DNA of 24,294 nucleotides from an uncultured Clostridia bacterium (GCA_947088135.1 CAMUFJ010000027.1:1-24294); one strand, 5' to 3'; positions 7,001 through 12,526 are shown, numbered from the stretch's first letter. Made by a program: numbers and translations. The notes: generated by a model not told the origin, from the sequence alone.

Positions 7001-7142
7001 GCGCGCGGCGCGCGTGCTGGGGAGCGGTGCGTTTGCAAAAGACGTGCTCGCCGAAAAGGTTGTAAAGGGCAGTGCGGATGGATACACCAAATCGCTCGAC
7101 ATCAACGGCGATAAGGTAACGCTCACCGTTTTAAAAAAATAA
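4011..7142 (+). CDS. ileS: isoleucyl-tRNA synthetase
   Basis: A 1043-residue class I synthetase that charges tRNA-Ile in the cytoplasm. The HIGH motif is PHIGH (residues 54-58, within GPPTANGKPHIGH) and the KMSKS loop is KMSKH (596-600, KMSKHKGNVVDPW). The CP1 editing domain lies between them (AWTTTPWTLPSNVALC). Several CxxC pairs (CPRCG, CWRCD, CEDCG, CPHCGG) suggest bound zinc. The C-terminus has an anticodon-binding domain. The length and the KMSKHKGN variant match the long, eukaryote-like IleRS type common in Clostridia; members of that clade are often poorly inhibited by mupirocin (family knowledge, not shown here). The start at 4011 is set by AATAAGGAGG just upstream; the earlier in-frame ATG at 3957 falls inside hairpin C. 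A T-box reading ATC controls expression. Confidence 0.97.
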   Translation: MYQKVDTSLNFVEREKEIIEFWKQNGIFEKSVEKNEGGEEFSFFDGPPTANGKPHIGHILTRVMKDIVPRYQTMKGKHVLRKAGWDTHGLPVELEVEKSLGMDGKQDIEKFGIEPFIQKCKQSVWKYQSEWEKMSARVGYWVDMDHPYVTYHDDYIESEWWALKEIHKKGLLYKGHKIVPYCPRCGTAISSHEVAQGYKLVKETSAVARFRVKGKDNTFILAWTTTPWTLPSNVALCMNPDEDYAEIEADGTRYILAEALVPKFFEEYKVIEKRKGKEYEGTAYEPLFSYAEADLRAQKGWKRVYEVVCDTYVTLTDGTGVVHIAPAFGQDDYNVGKRYGLPVLSLVNEQGKFDARCPELDGLFIKKADKTVLDMLKAQGKLFKALPFEHDYPHCWRCDTPLMYYARESWFIKTTAVKDKLIASNRSVNWIPESIKEGRMGNFLENVIDWGLSRDRYWGTPLPVWVCEDCGEIEVIGSRKELAEKCGAPENIELHRPYLDGLECKCPHCGGRMKRTPEVIDCWFDSGSMPFAQYHYPFENKDLFEKTFPADFISEAVDQTRGWFYTLLVISTILFDRAPFKNCIVLGHVNDANGIKMSKHKGNVVDPWSVLDKQGADAVRWYFYTGSFPWIPSRFGEEAVSEVQRKYQGTLWNSYAFFTLYAEIDGYDPSKYKLSDCKLTLMDKWVLSKLNTLVGRVDRYLAEYDITNSAREIQEFSDELSNWYVRRGRDRYWGSEMTEDKAAAYTTLYTVLVTLSKLTAPFTPFMSEMIYQNLVPAFDKSAPKSVHLCDFPVCDGRAVDPDLEAGMEDVLNVVVLGRAARNAGAIKNRQPLAEMIVASERPLGLSGELAEVVLDELNVKKLTVSGNAEQLVRFTLKPQLKTLGPKYGKKLKAIGEFLANCNAGEVVSAVRGGGSYTVDLDGEVTLTEEDLQIFTQSAEGYASASDNGITVALDTKLDETLLDEGCERELVSRIQTMRKEAGFEVTDRIFVYYEGAGRAARVLGSGAFAKDVLAEKVVKGSADGYTKSLDINGDKVTLTVLKK

Positions 7143-7202
7143 AAACGCGGGAAATGCGCAAGCGTAAGGAAAGTTTTTGCATAATTCGGCATACTGTATG
7201 AG

Positions 7203-7742
7203 ATGATGAAAAGAGTTATGCGGACTTTGTTTTGGGTCGCCGCCGCCGTGCTGTTGATTTTTGCATTGATGTTCGTGCTTAAATCGGCGGTGCGCGCCGC
7301 TTTTCCCCGTCCCTATCGGCGTACGGTTTTGCAAAGCGGGCTGGACGAAACGCTCGTCTATGCCGTGATGAAGGCAGAGAGCGGGTTTCGGGAAGACGCG
7401 GTCAGTAGTGCGGGCGCAGTCGGGCTCATGCAGCTCATGCCCGCAACAGCGGAATATATTTGTATGCTGTCGGGCGTTCCGTACGAGGCGGAAAGATTGA
7501 CCGAAGGGGAATATAACGCCTCGCTCGGGTGTTCCTATTTGAGCTATTTGTTTGCGCGGTTCGAGTGCGAGGAAACTGCGCTTTGCGCCTACAATGCGGG
7601 CGAGGGCACGGTTCGGGAATGGCTGAAAAACGCCGACTATTCCCGCGACGGCAAATTTCTCGAAAAGATCCCGTTTGCGGAAACGGCGGAATACGTTAAA
7701 AAGGTCGGGCATTATAAACGGTTTTATCAGGCATTGTATTAA
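7203..7742 (+). CDS. membrane-anchored lytic transglycosylase (SLT domain)
   Basis: A 179-residue protein. Residues about 8-27 form a single N-terminal membrane anchor. The SLT/goose-lysozyme-like domain follows, with catalytic E59 in MKAESGF, then GAVGLMQLMPATA (residues about 71-83) and the C-terminal YNAGEGTVREWL motif. The enzyme cleaves the MurNAc-GlcNAc bond of peptidoglycan with 1,6-anhydro-MurNAc formation, on the outside of the membrane. It resembles the short SLT enzymes of Firmicutes encoded near coaE and polA. Two consecutive ATG codons (7203, 7206) are possible starts, and the ribosome-binding site is poor. It is probably co-transcribed with ileS, 60 bp upstream, since I see no convincing separate promoter. 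Confidence 0.9.
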   Translation: MMKRVMRTLFWVAAAVLLIFALMFVLKSAVRAAFPRPYRRTVLQSGLDETLVYAVMKAESGFREDAVSSAGAVGLMQLMPATAEYICMLSGVPYEAERLTEGEYNASLGCSYLSYLFARFECEETALCAYNAGEGTVREWLKNADYSRDGKFLEKIPFAETAEYVKKVGHYKRFYQALY

Positions 7743-7746
7743 AAGA

Positions 7747-7771
7747 ACGGAGAGAAATCTCCGTTTTTTTA
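7747..7771 (+). terminator. intrinsic terminator after the transglycosylase
   Basis: ACGGAGA (7747-7753), loop GAAA, TCTCCGT (7758-7764), then a run of seven T. Confidence 0.9.
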
Positions 7772-7822
7772 TTTGGTTTTTTTATCCTTGTCGCAATCTG
7801 CCCGCCGTATCTGCGCATACCC

Positions 7823-7851
7823 TTGACAATTTTCGTGATTTGTGTTACAGT
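7823..7851 (+). promoter_or_regulatory. promoter of the DUF697-like gene
   Basis: TTGACA (7823-7828), 17 bp, TACAGT (7846-7851). The start is expected near 7858, only about four bases before the ATG at 7862. Confidence 0.65.
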
Positions 7852-7861
7852 ATATGCGCTT

Positions 7862-8935
7862 ATGAAAAACAAGATCATGAAAAAAACGGAAAAATTGAGC
7901 GAAGAAACCGCGCTCACTACGGTGCAGCCCCAACAGGAGGCGTCGGAACAGCCGGCGGAGAATAAGCTGACGATCTACGATTACGAGCAGAAATATACCA
8001 AGCGCCAAAACACGCGCGGGATCAAGATCTGCTTGCGTATGCTCATCGCCGTGTTTGCCATTTTAATTTTCGTGTGCCTGTTCTTTTTCACCATGCGGGT
8101 GTGGGACATTCATATGTATGCGGGCATCGGCGTGGGCGTCATCTGCGTTTTGCTGTATATCGTGTTTTTTATCGTGCCCGTCTGCAAGATCATGAAGTCG
8201 GATTATTTCATCACAAACGTGAACGCGCAGACCGCACGGGAGGCGCAAAAGCATAACCGCGAACTGCGCCACAGTATTTCCGAAAAAATCATCGATTTCA
8301 CCGCAAAGGTCGAGAACGTGGGTTGGTACGATTCCTACACCGTAGGTCAGCTTGCCATTTGCTTGAAAGCGGGCGACGAAAAGGGGATCTCCCGCAACCT
8401 CACCGCTCTGTATAACGGTTCTATCAAGCGTTCGGGGAAAGATCTCATCTTCCGCAGTTCCATGAAGTCGGCAATGTATTCCGTCATGAGTAAAACGAAC
8501 ACGATAGACGCCGTATTGGTCGCCTTCGTCAACTTACAGCTCATTAAAGATTTGGTGTTCCTGTACGGCTTTCGCCCGTCCGAAGCAAGGCTCGTCAAAA
8601 TTTTCGCGCGCGTCTTGCAGAACTCTCTGTTCGCCTACGGGTTGGAGGGCGCGCAGATCGGGAGCAGTGTGGTAAAAACGATGGGCGACGTCGTGAAGGG
8701 GATTCCTCTTCTCGGCACGGCGATTTCTACCATTATCGACTCCTCCGTGCAGGGGCTCGCGAACGGCGCGCTTACCGCCGTCATCGGGTTCCAGACGATC
8801 AAATATCTTGCCGTCGAATATAAGTTGCAGGACATTTTGGACGGAATCGAGCTCGAAGAGGAAGAGGAGTTGAAAGAAACCTGCGAGGAAATCGAAAAGG
8901 AGCTCCGCAAAAAGAAAGCTCCGCACGTTGCATAA
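7862..8935 (+). CDS. DUF697/YcjF-like membrane protein
   Basis: A 357-residue protein from ATG 7862; ATG 7877 is also possible, and neither has a Shine-Dalgarno sequence. Residues about 1-50 are hydrophilic. Two transmembrane helices follow (MLIAVFAILIFVCLFFF and MYAGIGVGVICVLLYIVFFIVP). The C-terminal half has the alternating hydrophobic/glycine pattern of DUF697: NLQLIKDLVFLYGFRPSEAR, GIPLLGTAISTIIDSSVQG, LTAVIGFQTIKYL. The acidic coiled tail ELEEEEELKETCEEIEKELR ends in basic residues. DUF697 proteins include YcjF, which is encoded beside the GTPase-like YcjX, and GTPase fusions; their function is poorly known. Here no GTPase is adjacent. The gene is monocistronic, with its own promoter and terminator. 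The assignment rests on pattern and is moderate. Confidence 0.65.
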   Translation: MKNKIMKKTEKLSEETALTTVQPQQEASEQPAENKLTIYDYEQKYTKRQNTRGIKICLRMLIAVFAILIFVCLFFFTMRVWDIHMYAGIGVGVICVLLYIVFFIVPVCKIMKSDYFITNVNAQTAREAQKHNRELRHSISEKIIDFTAKVENVGWYDSYTVGQLAICLKAGDEKGISRNLTALYNGSIKRSGKDLIFRSSMKSAMYSVMSKTNTIDAVLVAFVNLQLIKDLVFLYGFRPSEARLVKIFARVLQNSLFAYGLEGAQIGSSVVKTMGDVVKGIPLLGTAISTIIDSSVQGLANGALTAVIGFQTIKYLAVEYKLQDILDGIELEEEEELKETCEEIEKELRKKKAPHVA

Positions 8936-8948
8936 AAAATTACCAATC

Positions 8949-8979
8949 AAAAAAGCCGATAGAGAATATCGGCTTTTTT
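8949..8979. terminator. bidirectional terminator
   Basis: AAAAAAGCCGATA (8949-8961), loop GAGAA, TATCGGCTTTTTT (8967-8979). It serves the DUF697-like gene from the left and the convergent XRE operon from the right, whose stop is at 8985. Confidence 0.9.
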
Positions 8980-8984
8980 GTTGT

Positions 8985-9245
8985 TTAGAGAAAGGATGCA
9001 GAGGAGCGCCGCTTTTCATCGAGCGATAATATTTCTTCGAACGATGTGTTCAAAATTTGTTTGAGCAAAATCAGTTCGTCAACGTAAAGATGGCGTTGAC
9101 CTACTTCGATTTTTGCAACCGCGCTTCTTGTAACGTCGCACCCGCCGAGTTGAAGCTTCGCGGCGATATAATCTTGCGTAACGCCCAGTTGTTCCCTTAA
9201 ATTTCTGATATTGTTTCCGATTCTTTTTTCCACATCACGGTTCAT
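8985..9245 (-). CDS. XRE-family helix-turn-helix regulator (86 aa)
   Basis: An 86-residue Cro/C1-type DNA-binding protein. The HTH spans residues about 8-62: IGNNIRNLREQLGVTQDYIAAKLQ, then the recognition helix TRSAVAKIEVGQRH and YVDELILLKQILN. A short C-terminal tail (LDEKRRSSASFL) follows. The start at 9245 is chosen because GAGGTTATTATT precedes ATG AACCGT; the upstream in-frame extension has no ribosome-binding site and overlaps the neighbouring gene. It lies 37 bp downstream of the larger XRE gene on the same strand and is almost certainly in its operon. It probably acts with that gene on the divergent operator region. The gene is AT-richer than the core genes, consistent with a mobile origin. 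Confidence 0.85.
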   Translation of the reverse strand: MNRDVEKRIGNNIRNLREQLGVTQDYIAAKLQLGGCDVTRSAVAKIEVGQRHLYVDELILLKQILNTSFEEILSLDEKRRSSASFL

Positions 9246-9282
9246 AATAATAACCTCGATTTTTGTGTCGGTGATGGGGGAG

Positions 9283-9735
9283 TTATTCTTCTCTTCCGAG
9301 AATAAAATCCACGCGGCAACCGAAATGGTCGGCAAGCTTTATCACATTATCGACCGTGGGCTGGCGTCCTTGGCTGACCCAACTATAATAACAGCTTTTG
9401 GAAATAATCGATTCGGGTTTCTCGGTTTTCGGTGCGGTATAAATCGAATAAGCCGAGCAGTGAAAATGCTTTGTTAAAAATTTCAGCTGTTCGCGAAAGG
9501 GTGGACAGGGTTTGAATTTCAAGCTGCGGTTTTCCTCTTCCCGTCCTAAGAGGTAATCGGTAGAGCATTGAAAATAGTCCGCTATTTTCACCAAATGTTC
9601 CACGGTCGGAGCGTGCTTTTCAAGTAGGTAGTGCGAAATGCACGTCGCATTGATCGATACCTTTTCTGCAAGCATTTTCTTGTTCAATTTTTGTTCAAAC
9701 ATGAGCCATTCCAAGCGTTCGACAAATTCCGACAT
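9283..9735 (-). CDS. XRE regulator with duplicated HTH unit (150 aa)
   Basis: A 150-residue protein built of two homologous halves. The first (residues about 1-67) is a normal XRE HTH: ERLEWLMFEQKLNKKMLAEKV, ATCISHYLLEKHAPT, KIADYFQCSTDYLLGREE. The second (about 80-150) repeats the pattern with a longer, diverged middle: REQLKFLTKHFHCS, SIISKSCYYSWVSQGRQPT, KLADHFGCRVDFILGREE. Residues 42-67 and 125-150 align without gaps, with 14 of 26 identical. One chain may therefore carry two DNA-binding units, or one DNA-binding and one degenerate unit. A good ribosome-binding site (CGGAGAATT) precedes the ATG. Its promoter overlaps the operator at 9774-9818, so it likely represses itself and the divergent small gene. 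Confidence 0.85.
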   Translation of the reverse strand: MSEFVERLEWLMFEQKLNKKMLAEKVSINATCISHYLLEKHAPTVEHLVKIADYFQCSTDYLLGREEENRSLKFKPCPPFREQLKFLTKHFHCSAYSIYTAPKTEKPESIISKSCYYSWVSQGRQPTVDNVIKLADHFGCRVDFILGREE

Positions 9736-9773
9736 AATTCTCCGAAAAAAGTGTTTCTTTCATATTCAATTAT

Positions 9774-9818
9774 GTACTATACTTCACATTTTTTGCTTGA
9801 CAATATGAAGTATAGTAC
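9774..9818. promoter_or_regulatory. 13-bp inverted-repeat operator of the XRE switch
   Basis: GTACTATACTTCA (9774-9786) and TGAAGTATAGTAC (9806-9818) are perfect inverted copies separated by 19 bp. The left arm contains the -10 box of the regulator promoter. The right arm fills the spacer of the promoter of the 64-residue gene. Binding at the two arms would block both directions. Confidence 0.8.
9776..9803 (-). promoter_or_regulatory. promoter of the XRE operon
   Basis: On the minus strand TTGTCA (9803-9798), 16 bp, TATAGT (9781-9776). Its -35 box overlaps the -35 box of the opposite promoter almost completely. Confidence 0.65.
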
Positions 9819-9826
9819 GGTACAAT
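9797..9826 (+). promoter_or_regulatory. promoter of the 64-residue gene
   Basis: TTGACA (9797-9802), 18 bp, TACAAT (9821-9826). The transcript should start near 9833, just before a 14-bp perfect palindrome. Confidence 0.75.
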
Positions 9827-9836
9827 GAGTATGATT

Positions 9837-9850
9837 CTGTTTTAAAACAG
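9837..9850. promoter_or_regulatory. 14-bp palindrome in the early transcribed region
   Basis: CTGTTTTAAAACAG is its own reverse complement. It sits at the predicted start of the transcript of the 64-residue gene and could be a second regulator site, perhaps for the smaller XRE protein (inference). Confidence 0.5.
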
Positions 9851-9875
9851 TAAAACACTTTTAGGAGAGACAAGA

Positions 9876-10070
9876 ATGAAAAACGAACTGAGAAACACCG
9901 ACGAACTGAATGCAAAAAAAGAACCGCCCATTACAGGCGGTGAATTGCTTGCGGAAATAAAACCGTTATTAGACGAATATTTTTTGGGGAAAGCCGTGCA
10001 GGAGGGGAAGTACCTTATTTACCGTATGCCAAACGGACAAACGTGGCGGTTGAGTGCGGAAGAGATGTAA
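9876..10070 (+). CDS. small protein of unknown function controlled by the XRE switch (64 aa)
   Basis: A 64-residue acidic protein with a good ribosome-binding site (AGGAGAGACAAGA) and a dedicated regulated promoter. The N-terminal third is polar. A helix follows (GGELLAEIKPLLDEYFLG), then a predicted beta hairpin (GKYLIYRMPNGQTWRLSAEE). It has no membrane segment, signal or cysteine. I do not recognise a family. Its layout, a single small product opposite an autoregulated XRE operon, is that of a phage-type switch or the output gene of a degraded element. It could also be an antirepressor or a toxin-like product, but nothing in the sequence proves either. Confidence 0.7.
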   Translation: MKNELRNTDELNAKKEPPITGGELLAEIKPLLDEYFLGKAVQEGKYLIYRMPNGQTWRLSAEEM

Positions 10071-10111
10071 ACGACGGGATAACCATTAAAACGTGGGGCG
10101 CGACGCATCGA

Positions 10112-10145
10112 GGTGCGGTACTTCGCCTTCGGCTCGTGACGCACC
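10112..10145 (+). repeat. intergenic hairpin sharing an arm with the tRNA-Leu inverted repeat
   Basis: GGTGCG (10112-10117) pairs with CGCACC (10140-10145), and GCC-TTC-GGC lies in the loop. The right arm is also the left end of the 10141-10185 inverted repeat, so the two structures are mutually exclusive. The sequence between the small gene and tRNA-Leu shows nothing else. Confidence 0.45.
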
Positions 10146-10185
10146 AAAAAAGAGAAGAGGCTGTACCTCTTCTCTTTTTTGGTGC
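10141..10185 (-). terminator. tRNA-Leu terminator inside a 20-bp perfect inverted repeat
   Basis: GCACCAAAAAAGAGAAGAGG (10141-10160) and its exact complement (10166-10185) flank a 5-base loop. On the minus strand the core stem AGAGAAGAGG/CCTCTTCTCT followed by six T is a good terminator. The outer part of the repeat includes the GCACCA 3' end of tRNA-Leu. Confidence 0.85.
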
Positions 10186-10264
10186 GGTCGACAGGAATTG
10201 AACCTGCATGGAGTTACCCACAAGATCCTTAGTCTTGCGCGTCTGCCAGTTCCGCCACGACCGC
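10180..10264 (-). tRNA. tRNA-Leu (anticodon AAG)
   Basis: An 85-nt class II tRNA. Acceptor GCGGTCG pairs perfectly with CGACCGC. The D region reads TGGCGGAACTGGCAGACGC. The anticodon stem CAAGA/TCTTG encloses loop CTAAGGA, giving anticodon AAG for Leu codon CUU. A long variable arm (TGTGGGTAACTCCATG) is present. The T arm contains GGTTCAATTCC, and ACCA is encoded. A34 in bacterial tRNA-Leu is uncommon and would probably be deaminated to inosine. A consensus promoter lies just upstream. Confidence 0.95.
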
Positions 10265-10285
10265 ATAACATTTAAAAGCTTACTC

Positions 10286-10314
10286 ATTTTAACGCATTCA
10301 AACGCAAATGTCAA
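10286..10314 (-). promoter_or_regulatory. promoter of tRNA-Leu
   Basis: On the minus strand TTGACA (10314-10309), 17 bp, TAAAAT (10291-10286), about 20 bp before the tRNA. Confidence 0.85.
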
Positions 10315-10368
10315 GTTTTATTTGCCGTAAAATGATAAATTTTATAAAAATTTTCGTAAGGAAATGCT

Positions 10369-10626
10369 TTACAGAATATTTTCCAGCACAAGCTTGTCGA
10401 ATTGCACGCTCTCCATAAAATCGGCGGGGCGGAATACCACGTGGTTGAATTTCGCATAATTGAAGATATGCGGTTTTAAAAGCAAGGGCGTGGGGATATC
10501 CAGTTTATCGCAGATTTCCGCGAGATAGCCGAAAAACCCGCCGTAAGAAAATTTCTCCGCGCACTCGTAGACCGTTTGTTTTTCGATGTGGTCTTCCTTA
10601 TAAACCTTTGCCCATATGCGAAACAT
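10369..10626 (-). CDS. conserved-looking small protein of unknown function (85 aa)
   Basis: An 85-residue soluble protein beginning MFRIWAKVYKEDHIEKQTVYEC and ending FDKLVLENIL. The pattern suggests an N-terminal beta strand, a central helix (GYLAEICDKLDIPTP) and a C-terminal strand-rich part (HIFNYAKFNHVVFRPADF). It has no membrane or signal segment and no catalytic motif that I recognise. A minus-strand promoter (10661-10633) has its TATAAT ending seven bases before the ATG. There is no Shine-Dalgarno sequence, so translation is probably leaderless. It is divergent from the Lrp/AsnC gene, with only six bases between the two -35 boxes, so Lrp may regulate it (inference). Confidence 0.75.
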   Translation of the reverse strand: MFRIWAKVYKEDHIEKQTVYECAEKFSYGGFFGYLAEICDKLDIPTPLLLKPHIFNYAKFNHVVFRPADFMESVQFDKLVLENIL

Positions 10627-10632
10627 ATCGGT

Positions 10633-10661
10633 ATTATACGATAATTTGCAAATAAAAGCAA
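10633..10661 (-). promoter_or_regulatory. promoter of the 85-residue gene (leaderless layout)
   Basis: On the minus strand TTGCTT (10661-10656), 17 bp, TATAAT (10638-10633). The predicted start coincides with the A of the ATG at 10626. Confidence 0.75.
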
Positions 10662-10667
10662 ATGTAT

Positions 10668-10696
10668 TTGACTTTGTTCACGGATTTATATAAAAT
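10668..10696 (+). promoter_or_regulatory. promoter of the Lrp-aminotransferase operon
   Basis: TTGACT (10668-10673), 17 bp, TAAAAT (10691-10696). It is divergent from the promoter of the 85-residue gene. Confidence 0.8.
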
Positions 10697-10723
10697 AGAA
10701 TAATAATAAGGCGGAGGCAGAAC

Positions 10724-11212
10724 ATGACGAAGTTGGAACGGGAAATCGTTGAAATTCTCGGAAAAGATTGCAGGATCGGGGCGGAACAGCTTGCCGCCAT
10801 GTTGAATGCGGGCAAGGAAGAGGTGGAAAACGTCATTCGGAGCTTGGAACGGCGCGGCGTGCTCGTAAAATATTCGGCGATCGTCAATTTGGACGAGGAA
10901 GAGGACGAGCGCGTGGAGGCGCTTATCGAGGTGAAAGTGACCCCGCAGAGCGGTTCGGGTTTCGACGGCATTGCCGAGGAGATCGCCCGACACAGCGAAG
11001 TAAAGAGCCTCTATCTCATGAGCGGAGCGTATGATTTTACCGTCATCGTGGAAGCGGGTTCGGTCAGGTCGGTCGCCCGCTTTATCTCCGAGTGCATTTC
11101 CACCTTCGATTGCGTGCTCTCCACAGCGACCCATTTCATTCTCAAAAAGTATAAGATCGAGGGCGCGTTCACGCGTCGGGAAAAGGATAGGAGGATCTCC
11201 GTACAGGCATGA
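10724..11212 (+). CDS. Lrp/AsnC-family transcriptional regulator
   Basis: A 162-residue feast/famine regulator. Residues about 1-55 are the AsnC-type HTH (LEREIVEILGKDCRIGAEQLAAML, then VENVIRSLERRGVLVKYSAIVN). Residues about 65-145 form the RAM ligand-binding and oligomerisation domain (VEALIEVKVTP, GAYDFTVIVEA, FISECISTFDCVLSTATHFILKKYK). The family binds amino acids and usually regulates amino-acid metabolism and its own promoter. GGCGGAGG precedes the ATG. The stop overlaps the start of the next gene (ATGA), a coupling that makes the PLP aminotransferase the obvious functional partner, with its amino-acid substrate as a likely effector (inference). Confidence 0.92.
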   Translation: MTKLEREIVEILGKDCRIGAEQLAAMLNAGKEEVENVIRSLERRGVLVKYSAIVNLDEEEDERVEALIEVKVTPQSGSGFDGIAEEIARHSEVKSLYLMSGAYDFTVIVEAGSVRSVARFISECISTFDCVLSTATHFILKKYKIEGAFTRREKDRRISVQA

Positions 11213-12390
11213 GAGATTTTCTCGCAAAGAGCGCAAAAGCGTTGAAGCCGAGCGGGATCCGCAAGTACTTCGACATGGTGGAAACGCTCCCGAACGCCAT
11301 TTCCTTGGGCGTGGGCGAGCCCGATTTCGTCACGCCGTGGGACGTGCGCAGTGCGGCGATCCGCTCCGTTCAAAAGGGCTATACCTCCTACACGGGCAAC
11401 CGCGGGCTGTTGGAGCTGCGCAGGCTCATTTCCCGCTATCTCGTTGAGCGTTTCGGCGCGGAATATCCGCCCGAGCAGATCATCGTGACGGTGGGTGCGA
11501 GCGAGGGGATCGATCTTGCCCTGCGCGCCACCTGCGAAGCGGGCGACGAAATTCTCATTCCCGATCCCGCTTACGTTTCTTATTCGCCCATCATCACCCT
11601 CTGCGGAGGGATTCCCGTTCCCGTGCGTTGCAGTGCGGAAAACGGGTTTATCTTAACGCCCGAAGCGCTCAAAGAGGCGATCACGCCCCGCACCAAGGCG
11701 GTCATTCTCGCATACCCCAACAACCCCACGGGCGGGATCATGACGAAGGAAGAGCTCGAAGCCGTTCTTCCCGTGATCGAGGAGCACGATCTGCTCGTCG
11801 TATCCGACGAGATCTACGGCGAACTCACTTACGGCGGGGAACATTGCAGCGTCGCTTCGTTAAACGGCATGAAGGAGCGCACGGTGCTTCTCGGCGGTTT
11901 TTCCAAGGCGTTCGCCATGACGGGCTGGCGGGTCGGGTTTGCCTGCGCGCCCAAAGAAGTGGACGCGGCGATGCTTAAAATACATCAGTATACGACGCTC
12001 TGCGCTCCCCGCGTTGCCCAGCACGCGGCGGTCGCCGCGCTTTCGGGCGGGTTTTCCGACGGGTTTTCCTCCGTACGCGCCATGCGCACGGAGTACGACA
12101 GACGCCGCCGTTTTTTGCTCGCCGCTTTCCGCGAGATGGGGCTTTCCTGCTTCGAACCGCGCGGCGCGTTTTACGTGTTTCCGTCGGTAAAAGAGTTCGG
12201 CGTCACGGGCGAGGAATTTGCGGAAGGGCTTCTTCGTGAGGAGCACGTCGCCGTCGTTCCGGGCAGCGCGTTCGGCGCTTGCGGGGAGTATCACGTGCGC
12301 TGTTCGTATGCGACGGGCATGGCGGAACTCACCGAAGCGGTGCGCAGAATGGAGCGATTTTTGAAAAATTGCGGGAAAAAGCTTCACTGA
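11209..12390 (+). CDS. PLP-dependent aminotransferase, class I/II
   Basis: A 393-residue fold-type I aminotransferase of the aspartate/aromatic subgroup, resembling PatA-type enzymes of Firmicutes. It has N-terminal ISLGVGEPDF (residues 31-40), YTGNRGLLELR (61-71), the cofactor-binding VGASEG (95-100), YPNNPTG (169-175), SDEIYGELTY (199-208), and the Schiff-base lysine K233 in GGFSKAFAMTGWR. The substrate arginine is in YHVRCSYA near the C-terminus. It moves an amino group from an amino acid to a 2-oxo acid such as 2-oxoglutarate. The exact substrate cannot be read from sequence. It is coupled to an Lrp/AsnC regulator, which suggests control by an amino acid. The length is normal and nothing is missing. 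Confidence 0.92.
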   Translation: MRDFLAKSAKALKPSGIRKYFDMVETLPNAISLGVGEPDFVTPWDVRSAAIRSVQKGYTSYTGNRGLLELRRLISRYLVERFGAEYPPEQIIVTVGASEGIDLALRATCEAGDEILIPDPAYVSYSPIITLCGGIPVPVRCSAENGFILTPEALKEAITPRTKAVILAYPNNPTGGIMTKEELEAVLPVIEEHDLLVVSDEIYGELTYGGEHCSVASLNGMKERTVLLGGFSKAFAMTGWRVGFACAPKEVDAAMLKIHQYTTLCAPRVAQHAAVAALSGGFSDGFSSVRAMRTEYDRRRRFLLAAFREMGLSCFEPRGAFYVFPSVKEFGVTGEEFAEGLLREEHVAVVPGSAFGACGEYHVRCSYATGMAELTEAVRRMERFLKNCGKKLH

Positions 12391-12404
12391 ATGAGGAAAC
12401 TGAC

Positions 12405-12433
12405 TTGACAAAGGGGCGAAAAGCCGCTATAAT
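12405..12433 (+). promoter_or_regulatory. promoter of greA-lysS
   Basis: A perfect consensus: TTGACA (12405-12410), 17 bp, TATAAT (12428-12433). It begins 14 bp after the aminotransferase stop. Confidence 0.9.
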
Positions 12434-12445
12434 GAAAAGGAAAGA

Positions 12446-12490
12446 ACCGTGGTTTCCGCTTATTTTGCGGAAATCACGGTCGTCTTTATT
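12446..12490 (+). promoter_or_regulatory. greA leader hairpin, possible attenuator
   Basis: ACCGTGGTTTCCGC (12446-12459), a 7-base loop and GCGGAAATCACGGT (12467-12480) form 14 bp with one G-U, starting about six bases into the transcript. CGTCTTTATT follows, so it is a weak intrinsic terminator or stability element. The greA ribosome-binding site lies 35-40 bases downstream. Confidence 0.65.
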
Positions 12491-12526
12491 GAAAGCGCGT
12501 AAAGCGCATAAAAAAAGAGGGTAAAA

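Noticed and set aside
10015..10314. Open frames on both strands across tRNA-Leu
   Set aside because: They are explained by the tRNA and the flanking inverted repeat.
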